From the NCBI RefSeq assembly GCF_030817655.1, contig NZ_JAUSZM010000003.1:8742001-8806000 (forward strand): a stretch of 64,000 nt of DNA, written 5' to 3'. Made by a program: the position numbers and the translations under genes. Origin of the DNA: Streptomyces sp. V4I2 (lineage in GTDB: Bacteria; Actinomycetota; Actinomycetes; Streptomycetales; Streptomycetaceae). The notes below the pieces were generated by a model. That model saw only the letters and a program-made list of their open reading frames with translations, was not told the DNA's origin and did no database searches. Position 1 is the first letter of the stretch. Each line of letters starts with the position of its first letter. Shown piece by piece: positions 7,795 to 16,537 of the stretch.

Positions 7795-9021
7795 CTACTC
7801 GGCGACCGCCTCGTGCACCAGCCGCTTCAGATCCGGGAAGATCGTGTGCGAGCTCTTCGGCCGCACCTGCGTCATGAACTGCACCGTCAGGTCCCGGCTC
7901 GGGTCCACCCAGAACGTCGTGGTCGCGACGCCGCTCCAGCCGTACGTCCCGAGCCCCGAGGGTGCCTGCGTGCGGGCCGGGTCGATGACGACGGAGACGC
8001 CGAGGCCGAAGCCGACGCCGTCGTTGCCGGGTTCGTCGTGGGCGGGGCGGCTGCCGAAGGAGCGCAGGTCGGCGCCGCCCGGGAGGTGGTTCGACGTCAT
8101 CAGGTCCACCGTCCCGGGAGCGAGGAGACGGGTGCCGTCGAGTTCGCCGCGGCGGCGCAGCAGTTCCATGAAGCGGTGGACGTCGTGGGCGGAGGCCACC
8201 ATGCCGCCGCTGCCCGACAGGAAGCGCGGGCGGCCGTGCAGCGGGAGGCCGGGGATCGGCTCGATGCCGCCGTCGGCTTCGCCGTACAACTCGGAGAGTC
8301 TGAGCGCCTGGTCCTCGGTGACGCGGAAACCGGCGTCGGTCATCCCGAGCGGGCCGAAGATCCGCTCGGCGAAGAACGTGTCCAGCGGCTGCCCCGACGC
8401 CACCTCGATGATCCGGCCCAGCACGTTGGAGGCGACCGAGTAGTTCCACTGCGTGCCCGGCTCGAACTGCAGCGGCAGGCTCGCGTACACCTCGGTCGTT
8501 CGGGCCAGGTCCGAGCCCGGGATCACCGACGACTCCAGACCGGCCTCGCGGTAGAGGGCGTCGACGGGGTGCGCGTGGTAGAAGGCGAAGGTCAGGCCCG
8601 AGGTGTGGGTCATCAGATGCCGCACTCGTATCGGACCGTCCGCCGGGCGGGTCACGGTGTCGGCGCCGGAACCGCTGACGTACACCCGCGGCTCCGCGAA
8701 GGCCGGGACGAACCGTTCGACCGGGTCGTCCAGCGACAGGCGACCCTCCTCCACCAGGATCAGCGCGGCGACCGCGGTGACCGGTTTGGTCATGGAGTAG
8801 ATCCGCCACAGGGTGTCGGCCTCGACGGGCAGCCCGGCCGCGAGGTCGCGGCGGCCGTGCGTCGTGAGGTGGGCGACGCGTCCGCCGCGGGAGACGGCCA
8901 CGAGGTAGCCGGGCATGCGGCCCTCGTCGACGTAGTGGGCGAAGTGCTGGTCGAGGCGGTCCAGCGCCTTGGCGTCCAGCCCGACCTCACCCGGGTCCAC
9001 CTCTTGTCGCAGCAGTGCCAT
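7795..9021 (-). CDS. Serine hydrolase, beta-lactamase class C / EstB-like family
   Basis: A 408-residue penicillin-binding-protein-fold serine hydrolase. The SxxK motif is SMTK (Ser76, Lys79) and the second motif is Tyr194 in WNYSVASN. No signal peptide is visible, so it is cytoplasmic and more likely an esterase (EstB/LovD type) than a beta-lactamase. GGAGGAG lies seven bases before the ATG at 9021. It is convergent with the saccharopine operon (39-base gap) and divergent from the flavoprotein gene. The substrate is unknown. Confidence 0.88.
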   Translation of the reverse strand: MALLRQEVDPGEVGLDAKALDRLDQHFAHYVDEGRMPGYLVAVSRGGRVAHLTTHGRRDLAAGLPVEADTLWRIYSMTKPVTAVAALILVEEGRLSLDDPVERFVPAFAEPRVYVSGSGADTVTRPADGPIRVRHLMTHTSGLTFAFYHAHPVDALYREAGLESSVIPGSDLARTTEVYASLPLQFEPGTQWNYSVASNVLGRIIEVASGQPLDTFFAERIFGPLGMTDAGFRVTEDQALRLSELYGEADGGIEPIPGLPLHGRPRFLSGSGGMVASAHDVHRFMELLRRRGELDGTRLLAPGTVDLMTSNHLPGGADLRSFGSRPAHDEPGNDGVGFGLGVSVVIDPARTQAPSGLGTYGWSGVATTTFWVDPSRDLTVQFMTQVRPKSSHTIFPDLKRLVHEAVAE

Positions 9022-9236
9022 CGTTCTCCTCCGTCGCGTTCGTCGAGGTGGTCCGGCAAATACCCCGCCGTGACGACCTCAGACATCATCGTCGCGCAGG
9101 AACGGCTCAACGGTCCCCCGCATCAGCATGATCGTCGATCGCTGTGAGGGAACGCACCGAACGGCGCCCCGCAGGCCGCCGCAGCCGCCACGGCCACGAC
9201 GGAATACACGGCGCGGTCCGCCGGGTTGATCCGGGC

Positions 9237-9674
9237 ATGACTCAGGACGCGCTGCTGCACCTGCTCTCCGAAAGCCACGGCGGGGTCCTGGTGACCCTCA
9301 AGCGCGACGGGCGGCCCCAGCTGTCGAACGTCAGCCACGCCTACTACCCCGACGAGCGGATCATCCGGGTCTCGATCACCGACGACCGCGCCAAGACCCG
9401 TAATCTGCGCCGCGATCCGAGGGCGTCGTACCACGTGACCAGCGCCGACCGGTGGGCGTACACGGTCGCCGAGGGCACGGCCGACCTCACGCCCGTGGCG
9501 AAGGACCCGTACGACGAGACGGTGGAGGAGCTCATCCGCCTCTACCGTGACGTCCTGGGCGAGCACCCCGACTGGGAGGACTACCGGGCCGCGATGGTCC
9601 GCGACCGCCGGCTGGTGCTGCGGCTGAAGGTGGAGCGGGCGTACGGGGTTCCCAAGAGGAGTTCTCAGGGGTGA
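9237..9674 (+). CDS. PPOX-class F420-dependent oxidoreductase
   Basis: A 145-residue split-beta-barrel flavoprotein of the PPOX/FDOR type (GGVLVTLKRDGRPQLSNVSH, then VSITDDRAKTRNLRRDPRAS), the actinobacterial form that often uses F420. Likely a cytoplasmic reductase of small unsaturated substrates or a cofactor-binding protein. The ATG at 9237 gives the family's usual length; no clear Shine-Dalgarno precedes it. A strong hairpin follows the gene. Confidence 0.85.
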   Translation: MTQDALLHLLSESHGGVLVTLKRDGRPQLSNVSHAYYPDERIIRVSITDDRAKTRNLRRDPRASYHVTSADRWAYTVAEGTADLTPVAKDPYDETVEELIRLYRDVLGEHPDWEDYRAAMVRDRRLVLRLKVERAYGVPKRSSQG

Positions 9675-9685
9675 TCCGGCCTTAC

Positions 9686-9729
9686 TCCGCGCGCACCGGC
9701 CGCCCCTGAAACCGGCCGGTGCGCGCGGA
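9686..9729 (+). terminator. Strong hairpin after the PPOX flavoprotein gene
   Basis: Seventeen-base perfect arms (9686-9702 and 9713-9729) around a ten-base loop, starting 11 bases past the stop codon. There is no T-run, which is usual for actinomycete terminators. Confidence 0.75.
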
Positions 9730-9860
9730 GGTTCTCCCCCTCGGGGTCAGGGATGTCGCAGCGCGCGCAGAGGTGTCCTTTTCTGCTTGGTTCGGCCGAT
9801 GTTCTTGCCCAGGACGTCATCTGTCAACGGGGCGCATGGGAGCACGCCCGGCACACGACA

Positions 9861-9892
9861 TGCCCCCGGAACCCGTCGAGGCTCCGGGGGCA
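9861..9892 (-). terminator. Hairpin after the MHS transporter gene
   Basis: Ten-base perfect arms (9861-9870, 9883-9892) with a twelve-base loop, 17 bases beyond the transporter stop on the minus strand. With the hairpin at 9686-9729 it fills most of the convergent 235-base gap, in which I see no gene. Confidence 0.65.
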
Positions 9893-9909
9893 CAGGGGAA
9901 ACGGCGGGA

Positions 9910-11253
9910 TCAGGCGGTCACCTTCTCCGGCTGCCGCGCCCCCTGGGGCGACCGCTCGCCGAGCTGTTCGGTCGGGACCTTGTGGGTCTCGCGGGCCGTG
10001 AGGGCGGCGACGACCGGCGGGACGCACAGGGCGGCGGTGAACAGGGCCACCGCCGACCAGTCGTCGCCGTCCGGGCCCGCGATCTGCGCGGCGAAGGTGA
10101 CCGCGAAACCGGCCACGGCGAAGCCGATCTGGGTGCCGATGGCCATGCCGGACAGCCGGACGCGGGTGGAGAACATCTCGCCGTAGAAGGAGGGCCAGAC
10201 CCCGTTCGCGGCGCTGTAGACGACGCCGAAGGTGACGATGCCGAGGATCAGGGTCAGGGCGTAGGAGCCCGTGGAGATCGCCCACAGGTACAGGAACATC
10301 ATCACCGCGCTGCCGACCGCTCCCACCAGGAAGACCGGGCGGCGGCCGATGCGGTCCGACAGGGTGGCCCACAGCGGGATCGCGGCGAGCGCCACCAGGT
10401 TGGCGAGCGCGCCCACCCACAGCATGGAGGAGCGGCTCATACCGACCGAGTCGCTGGTCGCGTACGACAGCGCCCACACCGTGAAGATCGTGCTGACCGA
10501 GGCGATGAGGGCGCCCGCGACGACCCGCAGGACGTCCGCCCAGTGCTCGCGGAACAGGATCGCCAGCGGCATCCTGACGACGCCCTCCTGGGCGGTCTGC
10601 TGGGCGAAGGCCGGGGTCTCGTCCAGCTTGCGGCGGATGACGAAGCCGACGACGGCGACCGCGACGCTCATCCAGAACGGCACCCGCCAGCCCCAGGACA
10701 GCAGCTGGTCGTCGGGCAGCGCGGCGACGGGGATGAAGACCAGGGTGGCGAGCAGCTGGCCGCCCTGGGTGCCGCTGAGGGTGAAGCTGGTGAAGAAGCC
10801 GCGCCGCTCGGGCGGGGCGTGCTCCAGTGACATGGAGTTGGCGCTGGCCTGCTCACCGGCCGCCGAGATGCCCTGCAGGACACGGCACAGCACGAGCAGG
10901 ACGGGGGCGAGGGTGCCGACCTGGTCGCGGGTGGGCAGACAGCCGATGAGGAACGTCGACAGGCCCATCAGGATCAGCGTGAAGACCATGATCTTCTTGC
11001 GGCCGAGCTTGTCGCCGAAGTGCCCGAGGAAGAGCGCGCCGACCGGGCGGGCCGCGTACGCGACGCCGAACGTGGCCAGCGACAGCAGGGTCGCGGTGGC
11101 CGGGTCGGACTCGTCGAAGAAGACCTCGGGGAAGATCAGCGCGGCCGCGCTGCCGTAGATGAAGAAGTCGTAGTACTCCAAGGCGCTGCCGATCCAGGCC
11201 GCAGTGGCGGCTTTCTTCGGCTGGCCTGGGGGCGCGGCGACGGGGACGGACAC
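9910..11253 (-). CDS. MHS-family MFS transporter, likely shikimate/quinate uptake
   Basis: A 447-residue twelve-helix transporter of the metabolite:H+ symporter branch (ShiA/KgtP type). The N-terminal signature IGSALEYYDFFIYGSAAAL and the loop GHFGDKLGRKK between helices 2 and 3 are clear. GTG 11253 follows AAGGAG. The adjacent TetR, dehydrogenase and dehydratase genes point to a proton-driven importer of shikimate, quinate or 3-dehydroshikimate in the cytoplasmic membrane. A 24-bp operator-like element at 11322-11345, which also occurs before the dehydrogenase gene, suggests control by the neighbouring TetR protein. Confidence 0.88.
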   Translation of the reverse strand: MSVPVAAPPGQPKKAATAAWIGSALEYYDFFIYGSAAALIFPEVFFDESDPATATLLSLATFGVAYAARPVGALFLGHFGDKLGRKKIMVFTLILMGLSTFLIGCLPTRDQVGTLAPVLLVLCRVLQGISAAGEQASANSMSLEHAPPERRGFFTSFTLSGTQGGQLLATLVFIPVAALPDDQLLSWGWRVPFWMSVAVAVVGFVIRRKLDETPAFAQQTAQEGVVRMPLAILFREHWADVLRVVAGALIASVSTIFTVWALSYATSDSVGMSRSSMLWVGALANLVALAAIPLWATLSDRIGRRPVFLVGAVGSAVMMFLYLWAISTGSYALTLILGIVTFGVVYSAANGVWPSFYGEMFSTRVRLSGMAIGTQIGFAVAGFAVTFAAQIAGPDGDDWSAVALFTAALCVPPVVAALTARETHKVPTEQLGERSPQGARQPEKVTA

Positions 11254-11321
11254 GGCGTGCTCCTTCGGGGGAACCCCACCATAGGCGGAGTGAGCGGAGG
11301 GGAGAGGGGCCGGATCTTCGG

Positions 11322-11345
11322 CTAATTAACCCACTGGATAGTTAG
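11322..11345 (-). promoter_or_regulatory. Operator-like element before the MHS transporter (TetR site 2)
   Basis: Read on the minus strand the element begins CTAAC and ends ATTAG over 24 bases. It matches 16 of 24 positions with the element at 12225-12248, including both five-base ends. It lies 69-92 bases before the transporter start, a plausible repressor position. Confidence 0.55.
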
Positions 11346-11447
11346 TGGCGGTGGGTGGGATGTTGCGCCGACGTTTCCCGCGTGTCAAGAGGCCGTACGG
11401 AAGGATCTACGGAAGGACCTTCCTGTTCAGGCGCTTCCCCTCCGCCC

Positions 11448-12113
11448 TCAGTCCGCGGCGCGCTCCGCCGTCAGGTAGGCGATCACCATGTCGCCGAGCA
11501 TCGCGCGGTAGTGCTCGCGCTGGGCGGGATCGATCAGGTCGCGGCCGAACAGGGCGCCGAAGGTGTGCCGGTTGGCGACCCGGAAGAAGCAGAACGCGCT
11601 GATCATCGCGTGCAGGTCGACGGCGTCCACGTCGGCCGTGAACAGCCCCGACTTCTGCCCCTGTTCCAGGATCCGGCGGATCACGTCGAGCGCCGGCGAG
11701 CTGATCTTGCCGAGCTTCTCGGAGGCGGCGATGTGCACGGCCTCGTGGATGTTCTCGATGCTCACCAGGCGGATGAAGTCGGGGTGCTGCTCGTGGTGGT
11801 CGAAGGTGACCTCCGCCAGGCGCCGGATGGCGGCGACCGGGTCCAGGTGTTCGACGTCGAGCCCCTGCTCGGCCTCGCGGATCACGGCGTACGCCCGCTC
11901 GAGCACGGCCGTGAACAGCTGTTCCTTGCCGCCGAAGTAGTAGTAGATCATCCGCTTGGTGGTGCGGGTGCGGGCCGCGATCTCGTCCACGCGGGCCCCG
12001 GCGAAGCCTGCCCGGGCGAACTCCTGGGTCGCCACGTCGAGAATCTCGGCCTGGGTGCGGACGGCGTCACGGATGCGCCCGCCTGGTCGTGCCGGTTCTT
12101 CGACGCTGGTCAT
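11448..12113 (-). CDS. TetR-family regulator of the shikimate/quinate genes
   Basis: A 221-residue TetR protein. The N-terminal HTH reads ILDVATQEFARAGFAGARVDEIAARTRTTKRMIYYYFGGKE in overlapping pieces (about residues 19-60), followed by a helical ligand-binding part of normal length. GAAGGAAG precedes the ATG at 12113. It is divergent from the dehydrogenase gene, and the inverted repeat between them is the natural operator. It probably represses both that operon and the transporter until shikimate, quinate or protocatechuate binds; the ligand is a guess from context. Confidence 0.88.
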   Translation of the reverse strand: MTSVEEPARPGGRIRDAVRTQAEILDVATQEFARAGFAGARVDEIAARTRTTKRMIYYYFGGKEQLFTAVLERAYAVIREAEQGLDVEHLDPVAAIRRLAEVTFDHHEQHPDFIRLVSIENIHEAVHIAASEKLGKISSPALDVIRRILEQGQKSGLFTADVDAVDLHAMISAFCFFRVANRHTFGALFGRDLIDPAQREHYRAMLGDMVIAYLTAERAAD

Positions 12114-12224
12114 CGACTTCCTTCGGGCTTACGGGTCAGTGCCGCAGATTGTAGAAGGAGGGGCGCCGCGCAGGATCCCGGGCCTCGCCCGAGGGCTTCC
12201 CGTGGACCAGGGATGCTGATATAG

Positions 12225-12248
12225 CTAACGTACTAGTTCGTACATTAG
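12225..12248 (+). promoter_or_regulatory. Inverted-repeat operator between tetR and the dehydrogenase gene (TetR site 1)
   Basis: The arms are TAACGTAC (12226-12233) and GTACATTA (12240-12247), one mismatch, with a six-base centre. The 24-base unit CTAAC...ATTAG recurs at 11322-11345. It sits 31 bases before the dehydrogenase start, in the only promoter space between the divergent genes. Confidence 0.6.
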
Positions 12249-12278
12249 TGTTCGAGTGAGCCGCTCAGGAGGTCCCGC

Positions 12279-13160
12279 GTGGTGCCCAAGGACTCGTATC
12301 TCGTCGGTCTGATCGGTTCCGGTATCGGGCCCTCGCTCAGTCCCGCGCTGCACGAGCGGGAGGCCGACCGTCAGGGTCTGCGCTATGTGTACCGGCTCAT
12401 CGACATCGACACCCTCGGGGTCCCGCCCGAGGCGGTGGGCGACCTGGTCCGGGCGGCCCGGGAGCTGGGCTTCGACGGGCTCAACATCACGCACCCCTGC
12501 AAGCAGCAGGTCATCCGGCACCTGGACGCCCTCGCCCCGCAGGCCGAGGCGCTGGGCGCGGTCAACACCGTCGTCTTCGAGGAGGACGGCCGGGCCGTCG
12601 GCCACAACACCGACGTCACCGGCTTCGCCGCCTCCTTCGCGCGCGGTCTGCCCGACGCACCGCTGGAGCGGGTCGTGCAGCTGGGCGCGGGCGGTGCGGG
12701 CGCGGCCGTCGCGCACGCCATGCTCACCCTCGGCGCCGAGCGGGTCACGGTCGTGGACGCGATGCCCGAGCGGGCGGCGGCCCTCGCCGACTCCCTGAAC
12801 CGCCACTTCGGCGAGGGGCGGGCGCTCGCCGCCACTCCCGGCCGGCTGGCGGAGCTGCTCGCCCGGGCCGACGGCCTGGTCCACGCCACCCCCACCGGCA
12901 TGGCCGCCCACCCCGGCCTGCCCTTCCCCGCCGCACTCCTGCACCCCGGCCTGTGGGTGGCCGAGGTGGTCTACCGCCCCCTGGAGACCGAGCTGCTGGG
13001 CACCGCCCGCGCGCTCGGCTGCGCCACGCTCGACGGCGGCGGCATGGCCGTTTTCCAGGCCGCGGACGCGTTCCGCCTGTTCACCGGCCGGGAACCCGAC
13101 AGCGCGCGGATGCTCGCGGACATCGCGGAGCTGGCCGGCGCCGTACCGGCACCGAAGTAG
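12279..13160 (+). CDS. Quinate/shikimate dehydrogenase, AroE-like and probably NAD+-dependent
   Basis: A 293-residue AroE-family protein. The catalytic Lys75 is in NITHPCKQQ and Asp112 in NTDVTG; the dinucleotide loop is GAGGAG (137-142). The strand after it ends VVD (Asp160), where NADPH-dependent AroE has the NRT/S-Arg pattern, so NAD+ and a catabolic direction are likely. CAGGAGG at 12266-12272 serves GTG 12279; a second GTG follows directly. The next gene is a 3-dehydroshikimate dehydratase, so the pair takes shikimate (or quinate via dehydroquinate) towards protocatechuate. A biosynthetic AroE is the alternative, but the operon speaks against it. Confidence 0.85.
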   Translation: MVPKDSYLVGLIGSGIGPSLSPALHEREADRQGLRYVYRLIDIDTLGVPPEAVGDLVRAARELGFDGLNITHPCKQQVIRHLDALAPQAEALGAVNTVVFEEDGRAVGHNTDVTGFAASFARGLPDAPLERVVQLGAGGAGAAVAHAMLTLGAERVTVVDAMPERAAALADSLNRHFGEGRALAATPGRLAELLARADGLVHATPTGMAAHPGLPFPAALLHPGLWVAEVVYRPLETELLGTARALGCATLDGGGMAVFQAADAFRLFTGREPDSARMLADIAELAGAVPAPK

Positions 13161-13192
13161 TACCGGGCGACTCGAAAGGCAGAGGTACCGAC

Positions 13193-14989
13193 ATGCGTAC
13201 GTCCATCGCCACCGTCTCCCTCAGCGGATCCCTCACCGAGAAGCTCACGGCCGCCTCCCGGGCCGGCTTCGACGGCGTGGAGATCTTCGAGAACGACCTG
13301 CTCGCCAGCCCTCTCACCCCCGAGGAGATCCGCGCCCGCTGCGCCGACCTCGGCCTCACCATCGACCTCTACCAGCCGATGCGGGACATCGAGGCCGTGC
13401 CCGAGGACGAGTTCGCCCGCAACCTGCGCCGCGCCCGGCACAAGTTCGAGCTGATGGACAGGCTCGGCGCCGACACGGTCCTCGTCTGCTCCAGCGTCTC
13501 CCCGCTCGCCGTGGACGACGACGCCCTCGCCGCCGAACAGCTGGGCCGACTGGCCGACCTGGCGCAGGACTTCGGCATCCGGGTCGCCTACGAGGCGCTC
13601 GCCTGGGGACGGCACGTCAGCACCTACGACCACGCCTGGCACATCGTCGAGACCGCCGGCCACCCGGCGCTCGGCACCTGCCTGGACAGCTTCCACATCC
13701 TCTCCCGGGGTTCGGACCCCAAGGCCATCGAGGACATCCCCGGCGAGAAGATCTTCTTCCTCCAGCTGGCCGACGCCCCGCTGCTCGCGATGGACGTCCT
13801 GCAGTGGAGCCGCCACTACCGCTGCTTCCCGGGACAGGGCGGCTTCGACGTCGCCGGGCTCGTCCGCAGTGTTCTGCATACGGGATACGACGGTCCGCTC
13901 TCCCTGGAGATCTTCAACGACGTCTTCCGCCAGGCCGAGGCCGGTCCCACCGCCGTGGACGCCCGGCGTTCCCTCCTCGTCCTCCAGGAGACGGTCGGTA
14001 TCGCCGCACCGCCAGCCTCGGTCGCCCCGACGGGCATCGCCTTCGCCGAACTGGTGACACCCGACGCCGAACCGCTCTCGGCGGTGCTCGGCGCGCTGGG
14101 TTTCGCCCGCACCGCACGGCACCGCAGCAAGCCCGTCGACCTGTGGCAGCAGGGCGAGGCCCGACTCCTGGTCAACACCGGGACCGCCGTACGCCGTGAC
14201 GGCACCGGGCTCGCCGCGATCGGGCTGGAGTCACCGGATCCGGGGGCCGCCGCCCGCCGCGCCGAGGCCCTGCTGGCCCCCGTGCTGCCCCGCCGCCGCG
14301 CCCCGGAGGACGCGCAACTGGACGCGGTGCTCGCCCCCGACGGCACGGAGCTGTTCTTCTGCGCGACGGACCGCCCCGAACTCCCCAACTGGCGGGCCGA
14401 CTTCGAGAACCTCGCTCAGGCGCCGGCACCCGGACACGCGGCCCGCATCGACCACCTCGCGCTCACCCAGCCCTGGCACCACTTCGACGAGGCGGCCCTC
14501 TTCCACCGCAGCGTGCTCGGCCTGCACGCGCAGGAGAGCGTCGACGTCGCCGACCCCTACGGGCTGCTGCGCAGCCGCGCCGTCACCACCGACGACGGCA
14601 GCGTCCGGATCGCCCTGACCGTCGGCGCGGCCCCCACCGACGACACCGTCCACGCCCAGCACATCGCGCTGGCCACCGACGACGTCGTCGCCGCGGCCCG
14701 CCGCTTCGCCGAGGCCGGCGGCCGGCTGCTGCCGATCCCCGCCAACTACTACGACGACCTGGCGGCCCGGTACGAGTTCGCCGACGGCGAGCTGGAGACC
14801 TACCGCGAACTCGGCATCCTCTACGACCGGGACGCGCACGGCGAGTTCCGCCACTGCTACACGCCCACCATCGGCCGCGTCTTCTTCGAACTGGTCCAGC
14901 GCGACGGCGGCTACCGCGGCTACGGCGCCCAGAACGCCCCCGTCCGCCTGGCCGCCCAGCACGCGGCGCGGCGGCTCACTGGCGGCTGA
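13193..14989 (+). CDS. quiC: 3-Dehydroshikimate dehydratase, QuiC1 type (TIM barrel fused to HPPD-like domain)
   Basis: A 598-residue two-domain protein. Residues 1-280 form a sugar-phosphate-isomerase-like TIM barrel with candidate metal ligands in VAYEALAW, LDSFH and SLEIFND. Residues about 290-598 look like the vicinal-oxygen-chelate fold of hydroxyphenylpyruvate dioxygenase (IDHLALTQPW, GRVFFELVQRDGGYRGYG). This is the architecture of Pseudomonas QuiC1, which converts 3-dehydroshikimate to protocatechuate; the second domain has no settled function. The gene starts 32 bases after the dehydrogenase stop, at ATG 13193. No protocatechuate dioxygenase gene is in the window, so the ring-cleavage genes must lie elsewhere. 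The 3' end overlaps the convergent membrane-protein gene by 14 bases. Confidence 0.88.
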   Translation: MRTSIATVSLSGSLTEKLTAASRAGFDGVEIFENDLLASPLTPEEIRARCADLGLTIDLYQPMRDIEAVPEDEFARNLRRARHKFELMDRLGADTVLVCSSVSPLAVDDDALAAEQLGRLADLAQDFGIRVAYEALAWGRHVSTYDHAWHIVETAGHPALGTCLDSFHILSRGSDPKAIEDIPGEKIFFLQLADAPLLAMDVLQWSRHYRCFPGQGGFDVAGLVRSVLHTGYDGPLSLEIFNDVFRQAEAGPTAVDARRSLLVLQETVGIAAPPASVAPTGIAFAELVTPDAEPLSAVLGALGFARTARHRSKPVDLWQQGEARLLVNTGTAVRRDGTGLAAIGLESPDPGAAARRAEALLAPVLPRRRAPEDAQLDAVLAPDGTELFFCATDRPELPNWRADFENLAQAPAPGHAARIDHLALTQPWHHFDEAALFHRSVLGLHAQESVDVADPYGLLRSRAVTTDDGSVRIALTVGAAPTDDTVHAQHIALATDDVVAAARRFAEAGGRLLPIPANYYDDLAARYEFADGELETYRELGILYDRDAHGEFRHCYTPTIGRVFFELVQRDGGYRGYGAQNAPVRLAAQHAARRLTGG

Positions 14990-16439
14990 CGGTCCGGGTC
15001 ACGCCGGCGAAGACCGTCGTGGCCAGGATCCAGCCGGCGATCACCAGGGCGTACGACAGCGTCTGGTATCCGCCCTCCGGCGCGAAGGCGCCTTCCTGAC
15101 CGAAGGAGATCACCGGCAGCAGCAGGTCGAGCGTGTAGAACAGCGGGTTGAAGTCGGGGGCCTCGGACGGCTTCAGCGGGCGCGGGTGGTGCAGCGCGTA
15201 CGCGACCGAGCCGATCGCGAGGAGCGAGAGGAGCCACACGCCGGCGAGCAGGGGGCGGAAACCGTAGCCGACGGTCGCTTCCTGGAGATGGCCCCAGACT
15301 CGGCCGTACCAGGGAAGGGTACGGCGGTGTCTGCGAAGTTTGGCGAGCTGGACGACGCGAGCCGCGTGGTCGTCGCCGACGCGGAGGTAGGCGGCCGTCA
15401 ACTGCTCGTAGGTGTGGGGCAGATAGCCCTCGCCCTCCCGGCTCAGCATGGGCAGGCGGCGTTCTGCGCTCTCGTGCGGGGTGAGGGTGGTGTAGACGAG
15501 GCCGTTGAGGAGCACCCTGTCCGGCACCGCCTCCGGCTCCAGAAACAGGACGTCGATCTGGGCGCGGCGGAGATTGAGAAAGCCCTCCATGGGCGGGCTC
15601 CTGCGCAGCCAGAGCTCCCCGATGGTGCAGCTGCCGGCCCGCAGCGCGGCATCGCCCGGGTTCGACAGACGGGCGTACGACAGGTCGAGTCGGCCCCCGA
15701 CCCGGGCGCCGCGCAGGCCGATCCAGCCGGCCGTGTGCACGCGCCGCAGGTGCAAGTCGCCCTCCACACCGAGGATCTGCGCGTCCAGGGCGACCTCCCC
15801 GGGTCGGCTGAGCCGTGCGTCGGTGAGGTTGACCGAGCCGGCGACCGAGCCACCGTTGAGGCGGAATTCCCCCTCCACTTGAAGGCCGGGTGCCCACAGG
15901 TCGTCGCCGATGGTCACGTGGTTGAGCTGGAGCGCCGGTTCCGCGCTGTCCGGCGCGGTGATCTGCGCCCGGTCCATGAACAGCGCTCCGGAGATCTGTG
16001 CTCCGCCGAGCCGCACCGGCCCGCGCAGACGGCAGTCGGTCAACCGCAGGACGCCCTCCACGTGCAGGGTGGCGGCGGTCAGCCCCGGCAGCACGGACCC
16101 GCTCAGGTTCAGCTGGCGGAGCCGGGCCCCGTACAGGACGGGGGCGTCCTGGAAAGAGCAGTGGCTCAGCCGTACGGCTTGGTCGATCGTGCCGTACTGC
16201 AGGTTGAGCAGGCCGGTGATGCGCGCGCCCGCCAGTTTGAGTGCGGGTATCTCCCCGTCCTCCTGCGGTCCGTTGAGCAGCAGTGCCCGCAACACGGCCG
16301 CCCGGACGGTCCGTTCGGGCCCCCAGTCGGCACCCTGCCCGGTGTCCTCGTCCTCCGCGGTGCGGAAGTCCACGGCCTCGCCCCGGGGGAAGGCCCGCCA
16401 CAGCCGCAGTTCGGCCGGCGTCAAGTTGTCGATCTCCAT
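14976..16439 (-). CDS. Pentapeptide-like repeat membrane protein
   Basis: A 487-residue protein. Residues about 60-310 carry imperfect beta-helix repeats of the type (A/S)x(L/I)xG (LAGARITGLLNL, LGGAQISGALFM, LRGARVGGRLDLSYARL), followed by a short linker and three hydrophobic segments near 395-415, 430-447 and 460-480. It resembles streptomycete 'membrane-associated oxidoreductase' annotations, but no catalytic motif is visible, so I give no function. A cytoplasmic repeat rod anchored by C-terminal helices is the likely topology. Confidence 0.75.
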   Translation of the reverse strand: MEIDNLTPAELRLWRAFPRGEAVDFRTAEDEDTGQGADWGPERTVRAAVLRALLLNGPQEDGEIPALKLAGARITGLLNLQYGTIDQAVRLSHCSFQDAPVLYGARLRQLNLSGSVLPGLTAATLHVEGVLRLTDCRLRGPVRLGGAQISGALFMDRAQITAPDSAEPALQLNHVTIGDDLWAPGLQVEGEFRLNGGSVAGSVNLTDARLSRPGEVALDAQILGVEGDLHLRRVHTAGWIGLRGARVGGRLDLSYARLSNPGDAALRAGSCTIGELWLRRSPPMEGFLNLRRAQIDVLFLEPEAVPDRVLLNGLVYTTLTPHESAERRLPMLSREGEGYLPHTYEQLTAAYLRVGDDHAARVVQLAKLRRHRRTLPWYGRVWGHLQEATVGYGFRPLLAGVWLLSLLAIGSVAYALHHPRPLKPSEAPDFNPLFYTLDLLLPVISFGQEGAFAPEGGYQTLSYALVIAGWILATTVFAGVTRTVSRQ

Positions 16440-16468
16440 CAGCCGCGACTCTGACGGGCTCCCCCTGA

Positions 16469-16498
16469 CCTGTCAACCGGCCCTGGCCGGTCGACAGG
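16469..16498 (-). terminator. Hairpin between the histidine phosphatase and membrane-protein genes
   Basis: Fourteen-base arms with one mismatch (16469-16482, 16485-16498) form a tight GC-rich hairpin 40 bases past the histidine phosphatase stop. It probably ends the pentose phosphate operon. It also lies 30 bases before the membrane-protein start, so an operator role is possible. Confidence 0.5.
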
Positions 16499-16537
16499 CG
16501 CGGTCCTGCGAACGCGAGTACGGATGCGTAGGCGTGC

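Noticed and set aside
9022..9236. Possible small genes in the 215-base divergent gap
   Set aside because: Short frames exist but none has a ribosome site or protein-like composition; the gap is enough for two promoters.
12953..13192. An 80-codon in-frame extension before the QuiC1-like start
   Set aside because: It runs inside the dehydrogenase gene, is Arg/Gly-rich and has no family similarity; ATG 13193 gives the normal N-terminus.
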